A DNA stretch of 64,000 nt from Marsupella aquatica (lineage: Eukaryota; Marchantiophyta), in NCBI GenBank assembly GCA_973895155.1, contig OZ316893.1, positions 9,734,001-9,798,000 on the forward strand, in the 5' to 3' direction. This document shows, piece by piece, positions 36,101 to 48,965 of the stretch. The translations under genes were made by a program, and so were the position numbers. The notes below the pieces were generated by a model. The model had not been told where the DNA came from. It saw only the letters and a list, made by a program, of their open reading frames with translations, and ran no database searches. The first letter of the stretch is position 1. Each line of letters opens with the position of its first letter.

Positions 36101-39100
36101 TGCCGAACAACGAGAGAAAATGGTTGCTGCTGAACGTAGAAATGTCGACGAGAAAGTCTTACAAATCATTGACCTGAAGAGAAAAGTAAGTTTTTCATTG
36201 GGAACCCCATCCCATGCAGACATTTTATCGATTCAGTAAAGTATCAATAGGTACCGTACCGTTGCCCTTGTTGGGAACATTCCATCCTAGTTTTGCGGTG
36301 GAACTAGCGTGCAAGGAGTCTGTTTGTCCTTAACGTTGTCGAGTCGTCTCACAGGTTTGCGAAGGAACCGATAAGTCCTTTGTGGTTATCAACCAGAAGG
36401 GTATTGATCCAATTTCTCTGGACTTGCTAGCAAAAGAAGGGGTAAGTTTGGGACTGCAGAAGTTTTGGGATTGAATTTCCATCTTGTCGTTTCTTTTTCC
36501 CGTATGATTGGTTCCTTACGTTTGCCTGGCCCCAGTGGTTAAGAGTCTGAGGAAGGATGTGTCAATATCACTGTGGGAGCGAATGTTTGGGGGTGATAAA
36601 TTACTGCATTAAATGAGTTACACTGAAACCTGTTTTGAGATCTTATTGTTGGACCAAGTATTAGAGCTGAGAGTCCAACAACTGTGCAGATTGTGGGGTT
36701 GAGAAGAGCAAAGCGTCGCAATATGGAGCGGCTTGTACTGGCTTGTGGTGGGGAGGCCATGAACTCCGTCGAGGATCTCTCCCCTGAGGTTCTTGGATGG
36801 GCAGGAAAGGTCTATGAGCATGTCCTTGGCGAAGAAAAGTACACTTTTGTTGAGGATGTGAAGAATCCGTTTTCTTGTACCATCCTTATTAAGGGTAAGG
36901 GTTCTCTGGAATACACGTTGTCATGTGCCGTATTAATTTTAGCAACATGAGAAGCAAATAAGCATAATGTATCTATTCTCGTGCCGAGGATGAGTTGTTC
37001 TTAATTGATCTCGTGGTGGGTATTTAGGGCCTAATGATCACACTATCGCCCAAATAAAGGATGCCGTTCGGGATGGATTAAGAGCTGTGAAGAACACCAT
37101 CGAAGATGGATCTCTTGTTCTTGTGAGTAAACCTTCGCAATCTGTGTTGGCCTCTAAAGTGTTCTGGAGGGATTGGGATTATCACATAATAGGATGGTAT
37201 GGATAAATGTAAATTCCTATTTTTCCAGATAGGTTTCGCATAGATACCGGTTTTGAGGCGTGGCAACCTTCATGCTGGGCATCCTGTAGTTTTATTGGTT
37301 CCTAATGAACGGAGTCATATTGAAAGTTGTTCGTACTACCTCTAGAAATGGTGGTCGTGGAGTGTGAGTGACAGATTTAGTACCCGTTCGCGTACGTGCC
37401 CACAAGTTGACCTGTTTAGTTTGAAACTGAAGGCTCTCCTCGGCTCCAACTTTAGCGAGTGAAGTTTATCCGAATTTTTTATGTCCTGGATTACCTTTCA
37501 AGCATCATGCACACAGTCCCAGAATGTAGGGACTCCCTCTAGTTTAAGTAATCACTAACGATCATGGCTGTTCAGGGTGCGGGAGCGTTTGAGGTAGCAG
37601 CTCGTCAGCATCTGATGAACAATGTGAAGAGAACTGTCAAAGGGGTAAGTGTCTGTGCCTCTCTGTATTGATACGGAAGCACCTATCAATCTGTAATACG
37701 ATTATTGCCGTTTGTAAACCTTGTCAATCCTGAAAGGTACGGGAAGATCTCGAATTGAGAAAAGGTTTCGAAGCACAAAATGAATCTACGAAGCTAAGTA
37801 TCACCCTCTGAAATCACATAATAATGTATTTTAGAAAAGCTTTACCGTAATGACGACGAACATGCTAGGGTAAAAACGAGTATGGCAGGCATCCACACCT
37901 CCTTCAATCAAAATTTGGAAAGGCGATTGGGTTAATCGTGCATCATGAAGCTTGTTGTATGTGGGACCTATCCCATAATCTTTGTGGAGATTCAGAGTGC
38001 CTTAACGGTCCCAGAACACGAGCTGATCCTAGACTACAGGGTTAAATCTTACTGTCAAAAAACACTACCTCACACCGAACCCGTCTGTGGCTTTTACGAC
38101 TCGGAAATGATGGGTTCTTGTATTCGGCCCTGTACTTCTCAAGAAACCGAATGATTCTATGGATTATCTGGAGGGAAACAGCTAATCATTACCGTTTTGC
38201 GACGTCTATGAGGTGTTTCTCACCAAACTGACGATCGTAAGACTTTGTACTTTGAAGCGTGCTCAACTTGGCGTGGAAGCGTTCGCGGACGCATTACTTG
38301 TTGTCCCGAAGACTCTTGCGGAAAACTCGGGCCTTGACACTCAAGAAGTTCTCATTACACTTCAGGTATTTTGCATTTCGAAGTTTTTAAAAACTTCTGG
38401 GAAGTCGAAGTTCTAAAGATCGTAGATGCCTGTGTTCTATCTCAGGAAATTCACGGCAATGCAGATTATCAGATGTTGGCAGTCAGTCTGTATGATTGTG
38501 AGAAGAATGCTTTTTTTTTCTATGATCCGTATAACCGAGTTCAATGGAAGCTCAGCGCAACTAAAGAGTTTATCATTTTTGGAATCCACTACTTGTGGGA
38601 TCTTTCCGGAGTAGTTGGTAATCATTTGTAATACAGTTCTGGGCGGGGCCTGGGCCAGAGACCGCTTCCTCGTTTCTATAAACTGATTGAAACAATTGTG
38701 TTGATGGAATTCGAACATAGTTTTTCATTACTGTACTGCGATCTTGAGTAAATAACTGTATGTAGAAATTATTTCCAGGAGATGTGTTCACCCTATATTA
38801 ATCTGGTAGCCTGTCTGTTGCAGTCAGCACATGATGCTGGTAATGTTGTTGGGTTAAATCACAACACAGGGGAGCCTATGGATCCCCACTTGGAAGGCAT
38901 CTTTGACAACTATTCAGTCAAGAAGCAAATACTTAACTCAGCGTACGGTCTCCTGCCCTGAACTGCATCTAAGCATCAATTGTTATAGTAACTGACTGAC
39001 TCACATAGGTTCATGTCCTGGTCATGTCTTACGGATTGAATGTATACCTAGCAGCATTGGTGATGGTTTGGCTAATGAGTGGATTGGAACTGTTCTGGCA

Positions 39101-39227
39101 AGACTACTGAATGTTCTATACTTGCTCATCCTTCTGACACTGTTTCTGTTTCAGGCCTGTCATTGCTGCACAACTGCTTCTGGTTGACGAAGTAATTAGA
39201 GCAGGTCGGAACATGCGCAAGCAATAG
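33194..39227 (+). CDS. CCT6: T-complex protein 1 subunit zeta (CCT6), complete
   Basis: One of the eight subunits of the cytosolic chaperonin CCT/TRiC, which folds actin, tubulin and other proteins using ATP. Fifteen exons close in phase: 33194-33327, 33669-33732, 33895-34030, 34401-34552, 34891-34938, 35210-35302, 35792-35898, 36071-36185, 36355-36441, 36690-36894, 37028-37122, 37576-37644, 38258-38365, 38824-38942 and 39155-39227. The product is 534 residues, the usual length. It starts [19 protein letters not shown]; group II chaperonin motifs include [61 protein letters not shown] and [12 protein letters not shown]. It ends RAGRNMRKQ with TAG at 39225-39227. All introns are GT-AG. It appears intact and single-copy in the window. 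Confidence 0.97.
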
Positions 39228-40427
39228 TTATGCACAGTAGCAGTGAGCAATATTGACCTCCCACCTTGGTTATTATCCTAATACCAGTTGTTGTGGTCAA
39301 GGTTTGAATCGTCGATGAAAGTTTTGTAAGCGGCTCCAGTCCTAGGTAGTTGTTCTGAGTTTTTCAGTCTGATGATAAAAGGCCCTTGGAGAATGGGTTT
39401 CTATATGGCATGGGAGTAAGACTTATAGCAGTAGAATGAGTACTAATATAGCTGGCGTTGGAGCTTGCAAAGGAAAATTTATTCGCCAAATCCAGACTCC
39501 TGCTAGAGTAACTGTATTCGAGACCAATGTTTAAGGAGAATAGGGCTTTGAGTGTCCCGGGAGTTATCACAAACAGTGGAGTATTGCAAATTGAGTTTTG
39601 ATACATGCTTCTCATTTGAGTTATAGCATCCTGAAATAACATGGTTTACTGGTATCTCTAGACCAACTTTTACGAGAATGGCAATTCTGACCTCGACAGA
39701 TGCACGTGAATGACACGGGTTTCTTTCCTCGCCTTGTATTTTAAAACGCGGAAAAGGCCACCAGTGGTGAACGACACCGTGGATGTCCATGTCGCGAGAC
39801 ACTAGCAAAATCCCCACCACTCGTGAAAACCACAAAAGGAAAATTCGCAAATTCTTCCAAGTATTTCTGCGAGTAGGCGACAATAGCTCAACTCTAATTG
39901 AGGTCATTATACATTCGCGACTCAGCACGTGATGTCTGTGGCAAGTGATACCAGTTGAAAGTGACCCGTCCATGTACCTAAACCAAGATTCGATGCTTTA
40001 ACCTTGTTCTTGTTCGAACCTGACCTGCTGAACCAAGAATCAGGTGAACCGGTTTATGAGAAATTTTGTATGCTCCTTTGGTTTTTACGTCTATATCACA
40101 TTGAAGATTTGCATATTTTATTATTTTTTAAATTTCGGGGTTGTGGAGAAAATCTCTCATATTGGAAATGGAATGGACTTGATTCTCGGATGAACAAGTT
40201 CAATTTGGATGGAAACAAATAAAGTGTGTAAACTTAGAGGAGACGAGCTCTGAGAGCTGACTGAACTGGCAGAGCTGAGAGAGCCTCAACAAGGGTGGAA
40301 TGCGATTGGGATGGACATGGAGATGTCCATCTTTTTTATGTGAACTGCTGTGGATGATTTCGGGGAAGTGCTATGGATTGAAAAATCAGAGTTTTTGGCA
40401 TCTGTCGGATGGTTGAATCTGGAGGCA
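39228..40427. other. CCT6 3' region and spacer
   Basis: No gene is supported. Minus-strand ORFs at 39364-39973 have no recognisable domain. The sequence changes to carrier-pseudogene similarity at about 40428. Confidence 0.4.
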
Positions 40428-40935
40428 TTGAGCTCTACTCCGCGACTCTTACACTTGCGCAATCGGTGGTGCTTTATGCTGTGGATTGATGCATTGTACG
40501 ATGACCCCCTATAGACGTGATCAAGTGCAATATGCAGATTGATCCGGTCAAATACAACAGCATCTTTGGTGGGTTTGAAACTGCTTATACGGAGGCAGGG
40601 ATTGCTGGCCTTGTGAGGGGGTGGGTGCCAACTCTGTTTGGGTACAGCATTCAGGGTGCTGCCAAGCTTGGTTTCTATGAGTTCCTTTAAGTGCTACTAC
40701 AGAGAAAAGGTTGGGCAACAAACTGCACAGCAGTGTAAGACCTTGCTTCACCTGTCTGCCTCTGCAGGCAGGCATAGGGCTCTGTCCATTGGAGGCTGTG
40801 AAGGTCCACATACAAACCCAATCAGGATATGCGAAGGGGATATCTGATGGGCTTCCCAATTGCTTGCCTCCAATGGATTTGCCCGTTTGCATGTACGAGG
40901 GAATCCTTCCCACTCTGGGGAAGGCAATTTAGGGT
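40428..40935 (+). pseudogene. Mitochondrial phosphate carrier (PHT3/MPT) pseudogene fragment
   Basis: Three frames together give the middle and end of a mitochondrial phosphate transporter. TCAIGGALCCGLMHCTMTP (about 40453-40510) is followed by a one-base error in a C-run. From about 40515 it reads DVIKCNMQIDPVKYNS, VRGWVPTLFGYSIQGAAKLG and FYEF, then a stop. A further frame (40711-40932) gives CPLEAVKVHIQTQSGYAKG and a final segment resembling LWGRQ. The PxD/E carrier signatures (TPID, CPLEAVKV) are recognisable. The coding similarity runs without an intron over about 500 bp, consistent with a retrocopy. Several frameshifts and stops mean no function. Confidence 0.82.
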
Positions 40936-41261
40936 TGTCATATGCAAACAAGAGGTTCACCAGCCAGGCCATGTGATCACTCCGGCCAAGCATGTTGTCA
41001 CTGCTAGCATTGTTGTTGTTGTTGTTGAATGTTGTTGTTGTTAGTGCACCCCAGTGTTGTGTGTGCAAGCTAGTTTAGTGTGTGGGGAATGAGTTGAAGA
41101 ATACAAAATAATCATCACAATCAAAACAGAATATTTAAGATGCTCATTTGTATCTTCAATGTTCACAGGATACAAATGGGCATTATGGACTCGCAAGGGG
41201 ACCACAAAGGTAGATATAGCCCAATGCTCATATGGTGCTCCATTGTCACTGGTCATCGTAT
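40936..41261. other. Spacer with GTT microsatellite
   Basis: A (GTT)n run lies at about 41008-41040. No gene is supported. Confidence 0.5.
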
Positions 41262-41483
41262 TGTTGTTCCCAATACCTACAAGTTGTTAAACCAGAACTG
41301 CACCTATGAAAGAGTTACTGCTTACACTTAGCTCTCATTATGAAGTGCACATTGTTCCCAATGCCTACAAGTTGTTAAACCAGAACTGCACCTATGAAAG
41401 AGTTACGGCTTACACTTAGCTCTCATTATGAAGTGCACAAAAAGAGTTACGGTTTACCCTTAGCTCTCATTATAAAGTGCACA
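41262..41483. repeat. 88-bp tandem repeat, two full copies and a half copy
   Basis: CCCAATRCCTACAAGTTG recurs at 41269 and 41357 (period 88). AGAGTTAC recurs at 41311, 41399 and 41443, so the third copy keeps only the second half of the unit (AGAGTTACGG to AAGTGCACA). Copies differ at few positions. Confidence 0.85.
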
Positions 41484-41733
41484 GGTTCATGAATGGGCTT
41501 GAACTCCACATAAGGTGGTGAGTGTTCTACCTTGCACTGGCAAGTGCACCACCTTTTATGGTGAAACACTAATCATCACACGATGCGTAGCGAGGAAGGA
41601 ATGAGACTTTTATATGGACACTTGTGGTTGATATGATTAATGTTAGGGCCAAACCAGATACTATGTAGATATGTCACTTAGTCACATTGTATATCGTCTG
41701 GCTCATTGTGTGAATTGGAGTCAAAGTGGAGAT

Positions 41734-42054
41734 TGTTAAGAATTGACTCTAGTTTCCGACTTTAGTTAGTTTGGCCTTACTAAGGTTAATTGGCCCTTGG
41801 TTAGATTATGATCAAATGCACTTATTTAGGTCCACATATCTCAGTTCCCTTTGGGGGGTATAGGTTGGAGGGAGTGCATTATCTCCCTCATTCTTCACAT
41901 GTATTCTCATATGCACATGTATTCTCATCTGCTATGGATACTTCAGGAATTTCTCCACTCGTGGTTTCTTGTCGATGTAATGTGTGATTGAGTGTCTTTC
42001 TCATGTTCCGCATTTGCTATCTAGTCTGAGCTGATAATTTATTACAATACCACA
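41734..42054 (+). mobile_element. 3' LTR remnant of a different copia-like element
   Basis: A purine tract AAAGTGGAGAT (41723-41733) is followed directly by TGTTAAGAATTGAC, the usual join between polypurine tract and 3' LTR in plant copia elements. A TG...CA segment ending ACCACA at about 42054 would make an LTR of about 320 bp. No copia coding sequence is recognisable upstream, so only the 3' end remains. The right border is a guess. Confidence 0.5.
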
Positions 42055-43938
42055 TTTGACAATTGAACGGTTTGGGGCATGGAGCTTAACAAAACATCCA
42101 AAACACTTAGTGCGTTTATTGTAAGGAGCATTGAGTTATCTTCTACAGTTTTCCAACTATTTTTGGCCAATTAAACATTGCATATGCTTCATCTTAAAGT
42201 CCAAATGGGGAGATGTACAATCACTTGCAAGACGGTAAAAGATTTTTTGGCAGTATATTAAACACTTCTCCTCTATGAAACACATGTAGACACATTTGGG
42301 CATGCACGTACAGTTAACTATTTGCTTGGATTCTGTTTTTATTTTATACTTTTACAAACAATGTATACACTGATAAGACAGGGTTTACCATGCTTTGAAT
42401 ATTTGTGACATTTATAGGAGTAGATTTGACAAGGACCCCACAATATTTTGCTAGTCTGGCCTAAAAGTTTAATAATTATTAAAGATGGTTGGATCTTAGT
42501 CCCAGCAGTTTCAATTTGAGATCGTGGCCTGGTCCAAAGATGTAGTTACAATGGAGACGGAAGCAATGGGTCAAAAGACAGACCTGGTTTTTACAAAACC
42601 TTGAAGTTCATGACTACAAGCATCGCCATTGAATTTTCCATTACTCAATTATAAAATCAATCAGTGTACATAGGACACAACTAGAGCTTTGATGAAAAAC
42701 AACTTGATCGGAGACTTGGAAAATTCCAAGATGGGGCCTACAGTTTTAAAAAATAAACACTTCAAGTTTTTTTATCAAAACCTCTTGTGAGCGGCCGGAG
42801 GATGGCTTGTTTGAGGGAACCCCACATTGCATAATTATGACCATTGAAAATCATTCCAAATGTCCAAAGTGAAAAACTACTAGCAAGTGCTTCAAATGTT
42901 ACGTCAATTTAAATTTTGAGGCTACCAAAACGAAAGAAGAAAACTATTAATCCTGGTTAGGTGGTTTATTTGAAACTTTCAGCTATCTTGTGCTACTAAA
43001 ATTGAAAAACATCAAGCAAGTGCATACAATTCGCCAAGATGGTGAGGCTATACATGACTACGGTATCACTATACACAACCAGAGCACACAATATGAGGTT
43101 GGACTAGACTAGACTTATTAGTAGTAACTTGTCAGATGTCTTTGTAACAACACTCTTAGCAGCTTTTCTTGTGAGGACTCTAAGCCGACACTCCTCTACC
43201 AATCAGGCAAAAGCTGCTGGTGCACCACTCCTAGATAAATTACAGTGATTTCACTCTATCTAGTTATTGGTTGTTTAATCTAACCTATGATTGAAATTCA
43301 TTTTAGCACAACAGTATAGAGGCTAAACCAAAGTTTCAAATTTCCTTTCCCTTTTTTCCAACCACCAGGGGAAAGCCCAACTGTGCCATATTGTAAGTTC
43401 TCTAACATATACATAATATTCAATTTCATGTTTGAGAAATAATGCAGTCTGCTGTAAACCAAAGCCTGGGTGTCCAACACATCGTCCCTGCCCACCCCCA
43501 TGGACTGTGTAAACTCATCAACCAGTTTACACCAAAAGAAACAGTGACTGGTTGCTTTTGGTACCACTTGTAAAGTGTTGGTTTTGTTAGACTTGTCCAT
43601 TTATTCAGGCAACTTTTAGATCTCTATTTTAAATGAGCTCAAATTTTGGTTTTGGTGGCATGTTTTTTTATGTCTAATAATGTGCTTGCTTTCAGGTAGA
43701 GGGCATAGCAGGCTATTCTGGGTGAAGGAGCAGATCAATAGGGAATGGGATGTCTGGCTTGTGTCTGGATAGGATCCAATCTGCTTGGTGGTTGATTCAC
43801 TTTGGTTCTTTTGATTTCTCTGTGTTGTGCTGGCTTGTGGTGCCCCTTTGTGTGTGATGGTATGGGCCTGATCTGGCCGTTGAGCCGGGCTGTTTGATCT
43901 ACTGGTCTCTAGGCTTATTATTCTTGTGTCCCCCTCTT
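42055..43938. other. Intergenic AT-rich DNA
   Basis: No gene, RNA gene or complete transposon is recognisable. The minus-strand ORF at 43298-43600 has no family features. Confidence 0.4.
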
Positions 43939-43943
43939 TTCTG

Positions 43944-44277
43944 TGTTGAACTATTACGTCATTCGCAACGACCATACAACCATGACTCATTCCATGCACA
44001 CGTAGTCGACACAATCTCTACGTGGTTCACCTCTTCTCCAAGGCTACGTCCACACGAACACTCAAGCTTTACTTCAAGAGTAGACGGAGACACATGATCT
44101 CCCTCTTCCTCAAGTTGCTCCGTTACAATGAGTAAGCACACCACACACCAGCGGCTTACACTAGCCCTGGTATATACAAGGTCACACACAACTAACCTAA
44201 CCTCAGCTAAGACCCTAACTGTGGTTAGCCTAAGTGCCGTAACCTTTGAGTCACAAGACTAAGAGCAATCCTTAACA
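43944..44277 (-). repeat. Copia 3' LTR (left copy)
   Basis: It starts TGTTGAACTATTACG on the plus strand and ends CCTTAACA, keeping the inverted TGTT/AACA ends. It pairs with 51527-51858. Confidence 0.92.
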
Positions 44278-44289
44278 AACTCCCCCTTG
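44278..44289 (-). promoter_or_regulatory. Copia polypurine tract
   Basis: On the minus strand AAGGGGGAGTT directly precedes the 3' LTR, the site that primes second-strand synthesis in LTR retrotransposons. Confidence 0.8.
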
Positions 44290-44484
44290 ACTCTAGTCTT
44301 GGGGACTGCAATTTCTGCTATCCATATGAGATACTCAGCGGGAAATTCTAGACAATCACCTAAAACCATAGGTGTCCCCCTAAAAACCATTTAAGGTTAA
44401 CTAAGGGTTAACTAGAATTAAGCCGTAGCCATAACAGGATTGAGTAACCCGTATACAAAAATTACATATTGTTAAGTTACTCTC

Positions 44485-45705
44485 CTAGTGCTGCAAATAT
44501 AAAATTTGCAAAGTAGCACGGTGCCTTGAGTAACTCTCCAAAGGAATCACTTTGGTAAAAGCATCAGTCGGGTTGAGCTTTCCATCAATCTTGACTAGCT
44601 CAAACATTTTATCAGACACTGCTTGCCTAATAAAATGGTACCTAATGTCAATGTGCTTCACCCTACTATCCATCACCTGGTTAATAGCTAGGTGAAGCGC
44701 ACTCTGGCTGTCACAATGAAGAGCCATTTTTCCATGCTCCAATCCCATCTCAGTGACCAGCTTATCCAACCAAATTGCTTCCTTTGCTGCTTCTGCTGCT
44801 GCAACATATTCTGCTTCTGTAGTAGACTGAGATACACACTTCTGCAAGGTAGATCTCCAACTTATGCATCCTCTTCCAAGAGTAAACACATACCCACTCG
44901 TTGACCTCCTTGTTTCCAGACAGCCTCCATAGTCAGAATCTACATAGCCAACCAAAGATTTGGTTTTGTTTGATCTACTATCAAACAACAAACCATAGTC
45001 TATTGTGCCCTTAAGATACCTGAGAATCTATTTCACAGCCTCCCAATGTACCTTCCCTGGATTTGACATGAATCTACTCACTTTGCCCATTGCTAGGGCT
45101 AGATCAGGCCTGGTACATGTCATCAAATACATTAGACTGCCCACTGCCTTCTCATAAGGAACCTTAGTCATCAAGCCTCTCTCCACTGGATCCGTGGGGC
45201 ACAAAGCCGATGATAACTTGAAATGTGGAGCCAAAAGAATACTTACTGACTTACAATTTTCCATGTTGAATCTTGCAAGTACCTTTTCAGCATACTTGCC
45301 TTGATTTAGCCACAACTGTCCAGTTTCAAAGTTCCTCGTAATCTCCATACCTAAGATCCTCTTGGCTTTCCCAAGATCCTTCATTCGGAATTTAGAACTC
45401 AATTTTGCTTTGAGTTTGTCAACCTCAGTTTGATCTTTAGCCGCAATCAACATGTCATCCACATAGAGCACCAGAATGAGCAAACCAAACACACCATTCT
45501 TGACTGATTTCGTATACACACAAGGGTCATACACCATCCTAGTGAATCCTTGTGCAAGCATGAAATCATCAAACCGCTTGTTCCACTACCGAGGAGCTTG
45601 CTTCAATCCATACAAGGACTTAAGTAACCTGCAAACTAAACTCTCTTGGCCCTTCTTCACAAAGCCCAGTGGTTGCCTCATGAAAATTTGTTCCTCCAAG
45701 GTGCC
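44485..45705 (-). pseudogene. Copia RT second half and RNase H
   Basis: After the nested transposon the RT resumes with FMRQPLGFV and LYGLKQAPR, then the catalytic YVDDMLIAA box, YLMTCTRPDLA and MSNPGKVHW. RNase H follows with [33 protein letters not shown] and [10 protein letters not shown], ending IRYHF to LQILYLQH. In-frame stops occur near 45590 (after QAPR) and at 45028. The aspartates of the RT and RNase H centres are present. Confidence 0.9.
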
Positions 45706-45713
45706 ATAGAGAA

Positions 45714-46967
45714 CCCTGGGCCCTCAGCGTTACTAATGCAGGGAGGACGTGCAAACAACGCAAGGGTATTTTTAATGTAATGCAAACTAATTTTTATAAT
45801 ATTTTTTAAAGTAGGCAACATCCATGTATATACATTCATCACAATATTAATAATAAGGCTCTTATCAAATACATGTCACATTAATCTTATGCAAGGGTAC
45901 CTAAAATGCCAAGGACACATGTCACTTATGGTTGGCAGACATGTCATCACTTCATTGGCACACATGTCCATATAGTAAATCAGACATTTAATTATTTATC
46001 CTCTTAAGGCAAGTTTGGTTTCATGGGCTTGCATGGTAGACTTGTTTACCGCATGTGTTAAGTTGGGAGTTAAGTAAATGTTGGGCCAGGATTTTGGGGT
46101 CCAACTCGTTTGGGGTTCTGGGATTGATGGGGACCCATGAATCAATCCCACATAGACAAACAAGATTACTTTTGAATTCCCTTGAATCAAATGGCCAGGT
46201 ATGAGGCTAGGTGTGTTTGTGTGTGGGGTGGTGTACTCCCTTGATCATTGGGTTGGGAGGGGTACCCGATGCTCATAGTTGTTTGATTGCAGAGATGGCA
46301 GGAAAATTACCCACCATGTCTAAGTAACAATTTCAGCCAAAGGAGATTTGATGGTATTACTCTCCACAATTTTCAGTAGTCATTTTTTGTATTATTAGTA
46401 CTTTGTGTCTAGAATATATATGATTAATGTGTGATTTGATGTGTCAGGTTGCATGAAAGAAGTTGTCAAAAACTCTACTTATCATTTGGTGTTAATGGTT
46501 GATGTCATACCATTCTTAGTCAAGATAGAATAATATAGCAATTGGAGTTTACATAAGTAGTATATATGCAATTATTCCTCCAAGGATATAGCATAGCATA
46601 ATAATGCCTTTGTACTAGTTCAGTTTATTTCTATGAGGTCTACAAGTTACCTGAGTTATAGTCATATACTCTAGGAAGAACTATAAATCTTTAGTACTAA
46701 TTTTGTTATGATCTATATAAAATATGTATCGTGAACATCAGTGTAACATAATATTCCCCTATGCAAAATAGAATCTTTTATGTTTCAATATGATATTTAT
46801 AATTTTTAAAAATCCAAGGGTTTTTTTAATTCCTTGAAAAACTCTGTTATAATTTTTTACATTAACAAGGGATTTTTTTTGTGAACAAAAATATTAAGAA
46901 GGGGTACACGGGGGGGTGTCTGTTCTCAGGGGGGTTCACTTAATATAGTAAGAGTGAGGGTCCAGGG
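45714..46967. mobile_element. 1254-bp non-autonomous DNA transposon nested in the copia RT (8-bp TSD)
   Basis: It is bounded by a perfect 8-bp duplication ATAGAGAA (45706-45713 and 46968-46975). Its ends are inverted: the left starts CCCTGGGCCCTCA and the right, inverted, starts CCCTGGACCCTCA; TTACTA also matches a few bases further in. The interior has no long ORF. Removing it with one duplication copy restores the copia polyprotein reading frame. An 8-bp duplication suggests the hAT superfamily or another 8-bp-TSD group; the CCCTGG terminus is the inverse of the common CAGGG ends, so the class is uncertain. Confidence 0.88.
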
Positions 46968-46975
46968 ATAGAGAA

Positions 46976-47804
46976 AAGCAGTAACAACATCCATTTGATC
47001 TAACACCAGATCAAAAAACACAACAAGTTGACACAAAATTTGTATCATGTTGGCAACTGGAGAGAAGACCTCATTGTAATCCACTCCCTTCTCCTGAGTG
47101 AATCCCTTGGCAACAAGCCTTGCCTTATATATCTTGCCTCCTCCATTTGAAGAGTTGTCCTTCAGCTTGTAAATCCACTTGTTATCCACAACTTGTTGAT
47201 CACTTGGCAGTTGCACCAACTCCCATGTTTTGTTGTCACTTAAAGATTGCAACTCCCTCTGCATCGCTACATTCCATTTATCTTTCTCGTCTGAAATGCA
47301 CGCCTCATGATATGAAGACGGTTCTCCTTCTTCTAAGATCAGTGCTCTGTCATCATCATCAGGTGCAATGTCAACATCATCTAACCTTGATGAATCTATC
47401 CATTGTCCATACCTTGTAGGAGCTTGAGTAGTTCGCCTTGATTTTCTAGCTGATGATTCTGGCTGATCTTGCTCTGTTGGTTGATTTTGAGGTATTCCAA
47501 CAACAACCTGCTCCTCTTGTTCCATCATCGGAACCAGCTCCATTATCGGAGCACCTCCTTCAACTATGTCATAAAAACCCTCATGACCAATCTCCCCCTC
47601 AACATGGTCCAGGATAGGAGATTTACCTTTGTCAGTACAGGAAGTCTGAGCATTCTCCCCCTTCTTTGATGATCTGGTTTCATTAAATGATACATCTCTA
47701 CTGACAAGCAAGGTACGAGCTCCTGGATCCCATAGCCTGTAACCTTTCACACCTGATTGATAACCAAGAAAAAGATACTTCTTGGAAGTAGAATCTAGTT
47801 TAGA
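46976..47804 (-). pseudogene. Copia integrase tail and RT first half
   Basis: It starts after the stop at 47805 with GYRLWDPGARTLLVSRDVSF, the usual integrase/RT border, then an acidic linker with the TRYG motif. RT follows with WNVAMQRELQSLSDNKTW and YKARLVAKGFTQEKGVDYNE, and motif A DVVTAFLY, where the nested transposon cuts the gene. Confidence 0.9.
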
Positions 47805-48965
47805 TCAATTCTGCTTAGGTGTGAGAGCATATGCATCACTTCCAAAGACTCTCAAAACTTGATAGTCTGCGTGCCGTCGATACCTCATTTCAAACGGTGT
47901 CTTGAAATTGATTGCACTTGAAGGAGAAAGATTTACCAAATAAGTGGCCGTATTTATAGCTTCAGCCCAAAATTCATTTGGTAAACCTGATTGGCTCAAC
48001 ATACTCCTCGATCGCTCCAATAGTGTTCGGTTCAGCCGCTCACAAACACCATTCTGTTGAGGAGTATAAACTGTCGTGAGATGACGAGTAATCCCTTGCT
48101 CTGCACAATATAGTTTAAATTCACTTGAACTATACTCCCCGCCGTTATCTGATCGCAGATATCTCACCTTGGATCCAGTCTGATTCTCAATTTGGGCTTT
48201 CCACTTCTTAAAAGTGCCAAAAACTTCAGACTTGGCGTATAGAAATATGATCCACACATACCTTAAGTAATCATCAATGAACGTGACATAGTACAATTTT
48301 CCAGAAAGTGAGGGAGTTGGGGCTGGACCCCACACATCACTATGTACATACTCAAGTATAGCTTTGGTATTGTGAGTTTCAACACCAAAGGTTCTCCTGT
48401 GCTGCTTCCCAAGCACACAGTGTTCACAAATATCTAGCTTAGTAGATTCCAAATTAGAAAGAAGTCCTTTCCTACGAAGTACCGCCAAACCCTTTTCACT
48501 CATGTGTCTCAATCTGCAGTACCACAACTGAGTTATCTCGCATTGAGATCTAGTTACATTGGCTTCTTCACAAATCACGTTGCCCTCCAACAAGTATAGA
48601 TTCCTGTGCCGCTTACCCTTCATGACAACCTTGCCTCCGGTTGACACTTGAAGAATACCAGCAGCAGAACTCCACCAACATCCATTTGCTTCCAGCATTC
48701 CAAGAGAAATCAAGTTCTCTTTCATGTCAGGTATGTGTCTGACATTACTCACTGTTCGCACAGCTCCATCAAACATCCGAATTTTCACGGATCCAATTTC
48801 AATAATTTGACAAGGATGATCATTCCCCATCAACACAGAACCGGTTGATACTGAGTAAGAACTAAAAAACTCTTTCATACAACAAATATGATAGGTACAA
48901 GCACAGTCTAAAATCCATTCATCACCGTTGTTACTGGATGAAATGCAAAGGGCAACATCTTGACT
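47805..48965 (-). pseudogene. Copia protease and integrase core
   Basis: LDCACTYHIC near 48895 matches the aspartic protease active-site block. Integrase follows with the HHCC-type zinc finger (CRLRHMSEKGL, then CEHCVLGK), and the DDE core with SDVWGPAPTPS, FIDDYLRYVWI, LRSDNGGEYSS and TPQQNGVCERLNRTLLE. A stop at 47805 ends this open stretch. Confidence 0.92.

Noticed and set aside
41262-41483. CRISPR-like array
   Set aside because: Contiguous tandem repeat without spacers, in a eukaryotic genome.
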